A program made the position numbers and the translations under genes. 64,000 bases of DNA from Clostridium pascui (lineage in GTDB: Bacteria > Bacillota > Clostridia > Clostridiales > Clostridiaceae), in the NCBI RefSeq assembly GCF_016908015.1, contig NZ_JAFBDB010000001.1:682001-746000 (forward strand). Reading direction: 5' to 3'. The notes under the pieces are model-generated. The model saw only the letters and a program-made list of their open reading frames with translations, did no database searches and had not been told where the DNA came from. Of the stretch, positions 24,410 through 31,967 are shown piece after piece. Numbering within the stretch: position 1 is the first letter of the stretch; every line of letters begins with the position of its first letter.

Positions 24410-26155
24410 TTACTCTTCATCGGCCTTTCTTCTTCTACGTCTGTGAGTTGGCTTTTCTTCTTCCTTAGGTTCTTCTACCGGTTTATCCTCTTCCTTATTT
24501 TCTTCTGATTTATTATCTTCCTTTGTTTCTTCTTTAGATTCATTTACTTCCTCTGAAGCATTATCTTTAGTTTCTTCAGCAGCTGGTTCTTCTGATTTTT
24601 TATCTTCAACTGGAGCATCTTCTTTTTTGGATCTTCTTCTAGTTGGTTTTTCTTCTTCCTTATCTACTGCTGAAACTTCTTCTGTCATCTTGCTATATGT
24701 CTTAACTCCTTGCTGTGCTTCCTCCAAAGCTTTTATGAACTCTTTCATATCTAGTGGAATTTTTTTAACCTTAAAATTAAATCTACCTCCACCAAATACA
24801 TTCTCTTTTTTCTCTAGTTGTAAAAATCTATCTTCATCTTTCATGTATGCCCTAACAGTTAAATCAACTGTACCAGCTAGAACATTTGCAACTTTATCAT
24901 TTATATTTGGGTTTATAGTGGTTAACTTAGCACCATTTTTAAGATTAATTTCTTTAACAACTTCCTTAGAAATATAAATTATTTGATATCCAAGGTTCTT
25001 TAATCTCTTAATAGCACTTAAATACTCAGTACGAACCATATCCCATCCTTTACCAAAGCCAGCATCTTGCTCATGTTCTATTCCTAACTTGTCATATGTG
25101 TAAAGTCTGCAATGTTCATACATATCTTCCACTAAGTCAATGCAAACTCTTTTAAAGTCATTTTCTTTTTTCTCTAATTCTTCTATAGCTTCAATGAAAA
25201 ACTCCCATGCAAATTTTTTCTTTTGAATTCTTCCTTCATACCAAACTTTGTCCATAATTCTTATTACTGGACTTGTGGTATTGTCTGTGTTTCCATCAGT
25301 ATTTAAGAATAGTAAATCGTCATATTGGTCTATAAAAGTTGACTTTCCAACATAGCTATCAGCATATATCCATAAGTCTGGATTAGTGTCTATTTTTCTT
25401 TCTCTTCTTTCATTTTTAGGTAATAACATATAATCAATCTCCTTTAAACAATATTCTTCATATTCGCACCAACCGCACAAATTAGTTGGATTCTTTGGGT
25501 ATTCTGTCGCTTCAGTGATGTCTATTATATTATCTAAGAACTCTACAACCTTATTAGAGTTATAAGGCACTTCTGCTATTTGTATTTCACTAGCTTGTAA
25601 TTCTGTCATAAGTCTTTTTCTAAATTGATATAAATCTTCTTCTTTCTTTTGTCTTATAGAAATCTTAGGGATAAAGATAAATCCTAACTTTCTAACTTTA
25701 AATCCTTGCTGCTCTAAGAAATATTTATAAATGTGTAACTGAGGACTTTCCATGTAATGCTCTATGGCATTTGAGTATTTAAAATCAAATACATCTACTG
25801 AACCATCTTGGTTACGTGTTATTAAATCCACAATACCTTTGAATCTTTTAGTGTTAATTAAATACTCTTGCGCATATATATTGATATCAGTTAATAAGTC
25901 TTTTATCTTTGGTATTAGGTACTCGAATTTTATAATTTCATTTATGTGTAAATCAGTTAACACATAGTAGTTACTTTTATAAAACTCTAATGCTTCTAAT
26001 AGGTCTTTCTCTGCTCCGGTGTGTATTGTGTTTCCACATATAAGAGCATTATTTGCATCTTGATTTGGTATTGTTTTTAATCTATCCTGATATCTTAACT
26101 TGTACTTATAAGGGCAACCTTTGAAGGATTCTACCTTTGAATGTGAGTATTGCAA
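24410..26155 (-). CDS. Fusion of Cas4/RecB-like nuclease and RecA-like (Sak4/AAA_24-type) ATPase
   Basis: 581 aa from a TTG at 26155. N-terminal PD-(D/E)XK module: SHSKVESFKGCPYKYKLRY, FKGIVDLITRN with VDVFDFKYS (the D...DxK core, about 110-135), and NLCGWCEYEEYC (about 220-232); with Cys15 this makes a four-cysteine iron-sulfur-type set. C-terminal P-loop: YADSYVGKSTF (about 263-273), RVCIDLVEDMY as Walker B, IIYISKE. The last about 100 residues are Lys/Glu/Arg-rich and disordered. It suggests coupled end resection and annealing. In most phages these are separate genes. Confidence 0.82.
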   Translation of the reverse strand: MQYSHSKVESFKGCPYKYKLRYQDRLKTIPNQDANNALICGNTIHTGAEKDLLEALEFYKSNYYVLTDLHINEIIKFEYLIPKIKDLLTDINIYAQEYLINTKRFKGIVDLITRNQDGSVDVFDFKYSNAIEHYMESPQLHIYKYFLEQQGFKVRKLGFIFIPKISIRQKKEEDLYQFRKRLMTELQASEIQIAEVPYNSNKVVEFLDNIIDITEATEYPKNPTNLCGWCEYEEYCLKEIDYMLLPKNERRERKIDTNPDLWIYADSYVGKSTFIDQYDDLLFLNTDGNTDNTTSPVIRIMDKVWYEGRIQKKKFAWEFFIEAIEELEKKENDFKRVCIDLVEDMYEHCRLYTYDKLGIEHEQDAGFGKGWDMVRTEYLSAIKRLKNLGYQIIYISKEVVKEINLKNGAKLTTINPNINDKVANVLAGTVDLTVRAYMKDEDRFLQLEKKENVFGGGRFNFKVKKIPLDMKEFIKALEEAQQGVKTYSKMTEEVSAVDKEEEKPTRRRSKKEDAPVEDKKSEEPAAEETKDNASEEVNESKEETKEDNKSEENKEEDKPVEEPKEEEKPTHRRRRRKADEE

Positions 26156-26158
26156 ATT

Positions 26159-26311
26159 TTAATCACCATCTTCCTCATTGGTATCTGGACCTTCTTCAAA
26201 TTCTTCAGCACATCTTTTACTATCTGGAAACATATACATACATTGACTTCCAGATACTTCACAGTAATATCTTCCTTCATCAGCTTCATACTTTGCGCAT
26301 TTACAACTCAT
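26159..26311 (-). CDS. 50-aa cysteine-containing small protein
   Basis: 50 aa, MSCKCAKYEADEGRYYCEVS then CMYMFPDSKRCAEEF: five cysteines with spacing C-x-C, then single C, C and C, suggesting a metal-binding fold; acidic tail. A GTG two codons earlier (26317) fits the ribosome site GGAGG better and is an alternative start. It lies immediately upstream of the nuclease/ATPase fusion. Function unknown. Confidence 0.7.
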   Translation of the reverse strand: MSCKCAKYEADEGRYYCEVSGSQCMYMFPDSKRCAEEFEEGPDTNEEDGD

Positions 26312-26317
26312 ACTCAC

Positions 26318-26416
26318 TTACCCCTCCACATTGAAGTTAACTTCTAACATCTTACGTGAAGCTAAGTAATCAAAACTGACGTTTAAAGTATCATTTATTT
26401 GTATAACTTTAATCAC
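26318..26416 (-). CDS. Possible 32-aa peptide gene
   Basis: A 33-codon frame from GTG (26416) overlapping the end of the 109-aa gene, with AGGGGG at 8 nt. It ends just before the start of the 50-aa Cys protein gene. The product is MIKVIQINDTLNVSFDYLAS... Small, of uncertain reality; the tight coupling on both sides is the only support. Confidence 0.35.
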   Translation of the reverse strand: MIKVIQINDTLNVSFDYLASRKMLEVNFNVEG

Positions 26417-26738
26417 CCAAATACCCCCTCACATTTATAAAATGAACTTTAATCTCCTTAGTAAGGTCCTTCATATTTATATTTTTAATTTTTCCTTTAT
26501 TTACTCCATCAACTGTTTCAACTACATTTTCTTTAACAAGACCTTCCCTTTCAAAGTCAACAAAGTTAGCTTTTCCATTCTTACCTACATACTCATTTAC
26601 ATTTTTACTTTCTAACAAATCAACTAATTCCATCTTTAATGAGTCCAAATCTTCTTTATTTCTTTTTCCTTTTTCTTTTAAGTCCAATATTGAATCTACT
26701 AGTTCATCAGCTTTCTCTTGCCATTTTTCTTTATTCAT
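26409..26738 (-). CDS. Hypothetical phage protein, 109 aa
   Basis: 109 aa, charged, helical at the N-terminus (KWQEKADELVDSILDLKEKGKRNKE), then a more folded half with YVGKNGKANFVDFEREGLV. Overlaps the VRR-NUC gene by 4 nt. No family recognised. Confidence 0.65.
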   Translation of the reverse strand: MNKEKWQEKADELVDSILDLKEKGKRNKEDLDSLKMELVDLLESKNVNEYVGKNGKANFVDFEREGLVKENVVETVDGVNKGKIKNINMKDLTKEIKVHFINVRGYLGD

Positions 26739-27040
26739 AAGTTTACCCTCCTTAAAATCTCTCTAATGTCCTTTTTAAACTGTTCAAAGTCTTTAGGATA
26801 TAATATATATCCAAGCCCATTACCCTCTTGTATGAGCCTTATATTGCGTTTCTGTAGCTCACTAGGCTTACCATTAGATGCTTTAACTTCTATTGCAACA
26901 AACTTACCATTAACACAAGCGATTATGTCTGGAATACCACTCTTACTATATGGACCACTCCAATTTTTATAAAACCATGTCTTTGGTAGCTCCGATAAAA
27001 ATTTCTTTATTTCATTTTCAAACTGCTTTTCTGCTGCCAT
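26735..27040 (-). CDS. VRR-NUC-type nuclease
   Basis: 101 aa, whole-length VRR-NUC domain: EKQFENEIKKFLSELPKTWFYKNW at the N-terminus, then GIPDIIACVNGKFVAIEVKASNG, which carries the PD...ExK active site (PD at about residue 40, EVK at about 50-52), and LQKRNIRLIQEGNGLGYIL. Stand-alone VRR-NUC enzymes of phages are predicted structure-specific endonucleases for branched DNA. It would serve replication or recombination intermediates. Start after GAGGTGAG. Confidence 0.9.
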   Translation of the reverse strand: MAAEKQFENEIKKFLSELPKTWFYKNWSGPYSKSGIPDIIACVNGKFVAIEVKASNGKPSELQKRNIRLIQEGNGLGYILYPKDFEQFKKDIREILRRVNL

Positions 27041-27152
27041 TTATCTCACCTCTAATGCTATATACAAGTTTTTATTAAAAAATTTAAAGTTGATTTCATA
27101 TTTTCCAATTAACTTTTTGTAAACAAAATCATTTCACATGTACTTTGAAATA

Positions 27153-27956
27153 TTATTCTTTAATACTCCACTTATAACCATTAGCATTTAAAAACTCTTC
27201 AAGAGTATTTAAATGAGCTTCAGTACCTTCTATCTCATATACATCAACAAATATTTCTTCATCTTTGGATGGAGCTTGTACTACTGGTTTAATTGCTGTA
27301 GTTGCCGCTGTAGTTTTAAGTCCTTCAACATCTTTTTCTATTTGCTCTAATACAGTTTGAATATCTGCATATTCCAACATTTTCACATATGGTAAATCTA
27401 TTAGAGATAAATTATTTTTAACATTAACATACTCAATCTTAGATTTTATTAAGTCTGTATTAGCTTTAAGAGTAGCCTGTTGAAGTAAGATGTTGTCTGC
27501 AGCTTTCATTAACTCTGCTTTAATACTCTTTAATGATGTGGATTTATTAAGGTAACTCTCTTCCAGTGGTAAACTATCAAGTCCTTTCAGCTTGCACATT
27601 TCATCTATGAGTTTTTGAATATCTTTAGTTTTCTCTTCTTTTCTCTTAAGCTCAAACTGTTCTGCCTGTTCGCTTATTGGATTTATAACTTCATCAAACT
27701 TTTTACTAAGCTCCTTACACTTGTTTTCAAATTCTGTCACTGGAGCAGTTAGCTCTTTCTTAGTTTTCTTTCTAAATTCATCTAAAGATTTTTGACCTTT
27801 TCTAAGCTCTGCAATAACTTTTTTCCCATCTGCTACAGTGTCTTCAGTAATAATTATTCCAGTGTATTGCTTAAGCACTTCATCTAAATGCTTTGATATT
27901 TCATCATAATTAAAATTCACTTCTGCTGGAGTTGTCTTTATAACTTTTAATTCCAT
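27153..27956 (-). CDS. DUF1351 protein
   Basis: 267 aa. FNYDEISKHLDEVLKQYTGIIITED, then GKKVIAELRKGQKSLDEFRKKTKK, is the DUF1351 signature of phage proteins located near recombinase genes. It is mostly helical with a coiled-coil region around residues 60-150 and a small C-terminal domain (EIFVDVYEIEGTEAHL...LNANGYKWSI) that resembles DUF-type DNA-binding tails. Likely a recombination accessory; actual role unknown. Confidence 0.88.
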   Translation of the reverse strand: MELKVIKTTPAEVNFNYDEISKHLDEVLKQYTGIIITEDTVADGKKVIAELRKGQKSLDEFRKKTKKELTAPVTEFENKCKELSKKFDEVINPISEQAEQFELKRKEEKTKDIQKLIDEMCKLKGLDSLPLEESYLNKSTSLKSIKAELMKAADNILLQQATLKANTDLIKSKIEYVNVKNNLSLIDLPYVKMLEYADIQTVLEQIEKDVEGLKTTAATTAIKPVVQAPSKDEEIFVDVYEIEGTEAHLNTLEEFLNANGYKWSIKE

Positions 27957-28160
27957 TTATATTTCCTCCATTTCTAATATGCTTAGTATTTCATCTGACT
28001 TACCATTTAAAATACTAATTGCTTGTCTATCCGTAAGGTTAAATTTGTCTCTTAACTCCCTACCTAGTTCTTTGAAATCCTTAGCTTTAAATCCATTAGC
28101 TCGTACAACATTCATCCTGTCTTGGTATTCCCTAACGTCTTTAAGTGTTAATTTAAGCAT
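27957..28160 (-). CDS. Small helical hypothetical protein (67 aa)
   Basis: 67 aa: LKDVREYQDRMNVVRANGFK then ELRDKFNLTDRQAISILNGK, which resembles a helix-turn-helix or HRDC-like small fold. Packed immediately between the helicase remnant and DUF1351. Not recognised. Confidence 0.6.
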   Translation of the reverse strand: MLKLTLKDVREYQDRMNVVRANGFKAKDFKELGRELRDKFNLTDRQAISILNGKSDEILSILEMEEI

Positions 28161-28163
28161 TCA

Positions 28164-29415
28164 TTAACCCTCCAACTCTTCAAATAATTTATCTGTATAA
28201 TCTTTTCTCTGTTTCAATGTCTCCAGTATGTCCTCTTCCAAACTGTCTTTAGTTATTAAGTACCAATACATGCAAGTTCTAGTTTGTCCAATTCTATGAG
28301 TTCTTTTTTTGCTTTGCTCAAATAATTCACTAGCAAGTGGTAAACTGTAATAAATAATCTTATTACTAAGTTGCAAGTTAAGTCCCATGGCTCCAGCTTG
28401 GTACTGTACTAACACAACTGTGTTGTCTTTAGATTTATAGCTTTCTAAGTCTTTACTATCTCCATTAACTATTGATACTGGTTTTTCTAACCTCTCACAT
28501 AAGCTCTTTATTTGCTCCATTTCGGATGTAAAGTTATAGAATATTATCACTCTATCCTCCGTACTCTCTAGGAGCTCTTTAAGCTTGTCTAGTTTATATA
28601 GATTATATTGACTAGCTAACTGTCTGAGATATAACATCTTAGTCAGTGAGGTATCCCCAACTAACTCCATATCGTTAATAGTGATGACTCTATCTTTCTT
28701 AAACTTCTTATACTCTTTAGTGTTATCAATCATAATTGGTATTTCTACTTGCTCTGGAAGGTCAAACACTTCCTCAGTTTTCATAAATATTGCTCCATGA
28801 TCTTTTAGCTTTTGTTTAAGTCTATCTACATTTTTATATCCATTAACTTTAGGTACTTTAAAACCACCTATATCTATTGATATAGAATTAATGAACTGCT
28901 GCCAGTAAAGCTTTTTACTTATCTTCCAACCTAATAGTGTTATTTGTGAATGTAACTCTTCATACTTTCCACCAGTAGGAGTACCAGACAGAAGTATCAC
29001 ATTACTTGGATTAAGTTTAAGTATGAATTTAGTTCTATTACTGGTGCTGTTTTTTATAAGTGAACTTTCATCTAGCATCAAGGTAACATCTTTTAAATAA
29101 GTTAACTCTGGTCTTCTCCAGACTAAGTCATAGTTTATTATTACAACCGACTTATCTGGTATAGTTCTTGTTTTAGTGTATATAAATGTGCTATACTCTG
29201 GGTAATAAGTTTTAAAGTGCTCATACCAGTCTTGTAATTTTGATTTTTGGCAGATTATCAAATTTACATTGGTATTGAGCTCTTTTAATTTTTCACTTCC
29301 TACGAAGGTCTTACCAAGACCTATTCCGCATATCCAAGTAATAAGCTACCCTATTAAAATCTTTAGTTTGATTTAACGCTTGTTCCTGATGCGGGTAAAG
29401 TGTTACTTGTGACAT
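28164..29415 (-). pseudogene. SNF2/DEAD-type phage helicase, frameshifted at the ATP-binding loop
   Basis: From ATG 29415 the frame reads MSQVTLYPHQEQALNQTKDF, then AYYLDM, and hits a stop just after. The continuation GLGKTFVGSEKLKEL (motif I) is in another frame, with motif II TLMLDESSLIKN, SGTPTGGKYEEL, and C-terminal VVLVQYQAGAMGLNLQ and QSKKRTHRIGQTRTC (motifs V and VI). A 7-base insertion (29322-29328) between DM and GLGKT explains the break. A fragment of 365 aa could start at TTG 29261 but lacks the P-loop. An assembly error is possible. Confidence 0.85.
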
Positions 29416-29433
29416 ATGGCATCACCTACCTTT

Positions 29434-29604
29434 CTAAGCACATCTTTTAAGTGCTGCACTGCATCTTTCTGCTATAGTTAGTAACTCTTCTAAGCTTGTA
29501 CATTTTTTAAAACCAATTTTATTGAACTTAATGTCCTGGATTACTGTTTCTGATAATTCTTTCGTTAAAATTACACCTCTTTCTGCTAATAATTTTTTAA
29601 TCAT
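29434..29604 (-). CDS. 56-aa hypothetical protein
   Basis: 56 aa from ATG 29604 with GGGAGGG upstream: MIKKLLAERGVILTKELSET then SLEELLTIAERCSAALKRCA. Lys-rich, helical. Fills the gap between the HTH protein and the helicase. Not recognised. Confidence 0.6.
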   Translation of the reverse strand: MIKKLLAERGVILTKELSETVIQDIKFNKIGFKKCTSLEELLTIAERCSAALKRCA

Positions 29605-29656
29605 TTATATTCCCTCCCAAAATTTATTTATAAGACATTATTTATTAGTGTCTATC

Positions 29657-29947
29657 CTATAAATTAATAACTGGTGCTAAACTAGCTAATGCTTGACTTA
29701 ATATACCTTTAAGCTTCTCATTTTCTTGTTCAAGCACTTCAATCTCTCTTTCAAACTTTTTTCTTTCCAAGGGACTAAATCTTTCTAACTTGGTTCCTTC
29801 CAGCTCTGCTATATGTTGAGGATTAAATCGTATGGAGGGTATACCTGGAACTGGAGTTATTATTCCCTCTTTTCTATAACTTTCTATAGCTTTAACACTA
29901 ACTTGCCACCTTTTAGCTAAATCTTGTTGTGTAAGAAGATTATTCAT
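29657..29947 (-). CDS. HTH_17-like DNA-binding protein with coiled coil
   Basis: 96 aa. Residues 1-35 (LTQQDLAKRWQVSVKAIESYRK) form an excisionase/MerR-like winged-helix motif; residues about 60-90 form a coiled coil (LEQENEKLKGILSQAL). It is the second gene of the leftward early operon. Possible excisionase or early regulator: the integrase module has no other obvious excisionase. Stop-start overlap with the Cro-like gene is one base. Confidence 0.75.
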   Translation of the reverse strand: MNNLLTQQDLAKRWQVSVKAIESYRKEGIITPVPGIPSIRFNPQHIAELEGTKLERFSPLERKKFEREIEVLEQENEKLKGILSQALASLAPVINL

Positions 29948-30150
29948 TATTTGCCCTCCTTATCGGGATAAAATACTTCTGGAACAGTTTGTTCAAGTGC
30001 AGTTGCTATTTTTTCCATAGCGTCTTTTGTTGGATTGGTCTTATTACCATTCTCTAGGTTACTAATATAACTTGGAGTTAATCCAGTCATATCCGATAAG
30101 TCATACACGCTTAAATCTTTTATTTTTCTAAATTCTTTAATTTTATTCAA
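29947..30150 (-). CDS. Cro-like HTH repressor
   Basis: 67 aa HTH_3 protein: IKDLSVYDLSDMTGLTPSYISNLENGNKTNPTK is a textbook Cro/CI helix-turn-helix. TTG start with GGGGGTGG at 8 nt. Divergent from the CI-like gene over a 230-bp operator region, the layout of a lysis-lysogeny switch. It would repress the CI promoter in lytic growth. Confidence 0.9.
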   Translation of the reverse strand: MNKIKEFRKIKDLSVYDLSDMTGLTPSYISNLENGNKTNPTKDAMEKIATALEQTVPEVFYPDKEGK

Positions 30151-30395
30151 TTATTTTTCCACCCCCTTCGTGTTCTGTGAGTATATAGTATCATATACTG
30201 TCGGCATACATCAAATATCTGTATTCCTTGAGAACACGGTTAGAGAAATTTATCATGTTCTGTCAGCATTTTTCTTGATTTTTCTTCAATTTACTATTGA
30301 CTTTATGTGCTAAGAGAATATATTATATTCTTAGAGGATATAATATTAATAATATTTATTAATTAAGGAGTGATTATCATGTTCGGTGAGAACAT
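30151..30395. promoter_or_regulatory. Divergent operator/promoter region of the lysogeny switch
   Basis: Sequence with form TGTTCNNNNNGAACA: 30380-30394 (perfect; lies on the repressor's start codon) and imperfect relatives at 30171-30185, 30222-30236 (inverted) and 30256-30270. The rightward promoter is TTGACT (30297-30302) with TATTAT (30321-30326), 18 bp apart, inside a 7-1-7 palindrome at 30316-30330. A leftward promoter toward the Cro-like gene is likely near TTGATG on the minus strand but its -10 is unclear. Confidence 0.7.
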
Positions 30396-31122
30396 AAAGA
30401 GAATTAGAGAACTAAAAGGATTAGGGGTTAATGAGTTAAGTAGATTAAGTGGTGTGAATGCTAGTTATATAAGTGCTATGGAGCGTGGAGAAAAAGAAAA
30501 TCCAACTATAGTAACTTTAAAAAAGTTAGCAGACGCATTGGAAGTTACTGTAGATGAATTAATGAGATCTGAACCAATAACTGAAGAAAAATTAAGAAAA
30601 TGGGATAAGAAGTATAGCAGTAGAGATTTATCTGAAAAAGCAAACTATATTGAATTAGGAAAAGCCATTGAGGAATGTAGAAAATATAAAGAGTATTCTA
30701 TTACTAATTTAGTATCACGAATTGCTCAAGATGATAATAAAAGGAAAAAAATCGAAAAAATAATCTATGACCTAGAGCATTATAATTGGACAAAAGAAAA
30801 ATTGTCTAAGCCAGATCTTATAGAGTTATTATCCAAAATAGCAACTGAAACAAACACCTCATACCCTGCAACATTTGAAAAATATGTTGATGAAATATAT
30901 GCAGATGTTGAAAAATCAAACCAACTTAAAGAAGAATCAGAGCTTTATACTACTGGAGAATTTACTACTCCTGAAGCAGCTATGCAATTTATACTAAAGC
31001 AACCTGCTGTCATGGGATTCGGTGGATTTGATATAAAAAAGATGAGCGACGATGAAATAGTTGAGTTTGCAAATGAATTACTAAACCAACTTAAATTAAT
31101 AAGTTACAAGTATAAAAAATAA
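30379..31122 (+). CDS. CI-like repressor
   Basis: About 247 aa from ATG 30379, preceded by AAGGAG at 8 nt; an earlier GTG at 30370 overlaps the ribosome site. N-terminal HTH_3 domain IKRIRELKGLGVNELSRLSG with NASYISAMERGEKENPT. The C-terminal about 170 residues are helical and do not show a LexA-type Ser-Lys protease core, so release is probably through the adjacent ImmA-like metallopeptidase. The first codons overlap a perfect operator, implying autoregulation. It maintains lysogeny. Confidence 0.9.
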   Translation: MFGENIKRIRELKGLGVNELSRLSGVNASYISAMERGEKENPTIVTLKKLADALEVTVDELMRSEPITEEKLRKWDKKYSSRDLSEKANYIELGKAIEECRKYKEYSITNLVSRIAQDDNKRKKIEKIIYDLEHYNWTKEKLSKPDLIELLSKIATETNTSYPATFEKYVDEIYADVEKSNQLKEESELYTTGEFTTPEAAMQFILKQPAVMGFGGFDIKKMSDDEIVEFANELLNQLKLISYKYKK

Positions 31123-31141
31123 ACATAAAAGGGTGATTGGG

Positions 31142-31588
31142 ATGTATTTATGGATAGACAATACAATTTCAGGTTTACAGGACATCTATAATACAAATGA
31201 TATTTATGATTTATATGGTTATTTAGAAATTGATATAATGGAATTGGATTCAAGCAATATTCTACTTAGAAAAAATGAAGCCTGTTATAACAGAGATTAT
31301 TTTGGAAATGAAATTGTCTTTATTAGAAATGATTTAAACCAGCAATATAAAAAATTTGTTTTAGCGCATGAGTTAGGGCATTCATTATTGCACACTCATA
31401 TTTATGAAGCTGCTTTTAATAAGGATTTATTGAATATTGGTAAATTAGAGCGCCAAGCTAATTATTTTGCTTTTAAATTACTAAATATAGACTTAGATCC
31501 AATACAGTTTGAAGGTTTTACTATAGAACAAATTGCTAGCTCTTTATATATACCAAAATCTTATTTTAATGTTACAAATAAGGTATAA
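31142..31588 (+). CDS. ImmA/IrrE-type metallopeptidase
   Basis: About 148 aa from ATG 31142 with AAAGGG at 8 nt. Motif FVLAHELGHSLLH supplies HExxH, with LERQANYFAFKLL as the downstream helix containing the third ligand Glu. This is the ImmA-type antirepressor that cleaves partner HTH repressors upon a damage signal, as in ICEBs1 and many phages. Encoded 20 nt after the CI-like gene, so it is cotranscribed with it. Confidence 0.92.
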   Translation: MYLWIDNTISGLQDIYNTNDIYDLYGYLEIDIMELDSSNILLRKNEACYNRDYFGNEIVFIRNDLNQQYKKFVLAHELGHSLLHTHIYEAAFNKDLLNIGKLERQANYFAFKLLNIDLDPIQFEGFTIEQIASSLYIPKSYFNVTNKV

Positions 31589-31967
31589 GTAATACCAACA
31601 CTTTGGAACTATTTTGTTACAGAGTGTGACAAATGGACTAAAACATCTGTAACACCTTCTACACGTTGATACAACTAATTCAATTTACGTTTGTTACAGA
31701 GTTACAAATAAAATAGTTTTCTTTATATATAAATAAAATTAAAAATAAAAATATGTAATATATAAAAGAATTTTATTATATATTGTAACACTTTTATTTG
31801 TAACAGAATCACTATAAGTATTGGTATTACTGAATTTTATATTTCAAGAACTGTTACAAATAGTGTTACATATATGATAAAGAGAGGTAATAAAAATCCA
31901 AAGGAAGTATAGGAAAGTATCATAAATTGAACTGTCACGACAACACCTAGTGAAAGGAAGTGAAATT
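31589..31967. repeat. Right TGTAACA motif array and AT-rich core
   Basis: 379 bp upstream of the integrase. Motif TGTAACA/TGTTACA at 31615, 31648, 31692, 31700 (6/7), 31784, 31799, 31852, 31864, and one at 31570 inside immA. The 84-nt AT-rich interval (31707-31790) matches the left array in reverse complement, including 28 of 29 bases at 31742-31770. Array orientation relative to the next gene is the same at both places. No coding potential seen. Confidence 0.8.

Noticed and set aside
30171-30394. SOS (LexA) boxes in the repressor region
   Set aside because: The Gram-positive LexA box is GAAC-N4-GTTC; here the half-sites face the other way (TGTTC-N5-GAACA), fitting a phage repressor operator.
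30379-31588. Toxin-antitoxin pair (HTH plus HExxH protein)
   Set aside because: The arrangement with Cro, integrase and operators fits a phage immunity switch with an ImmA-type protease; no toxin fold is seen.
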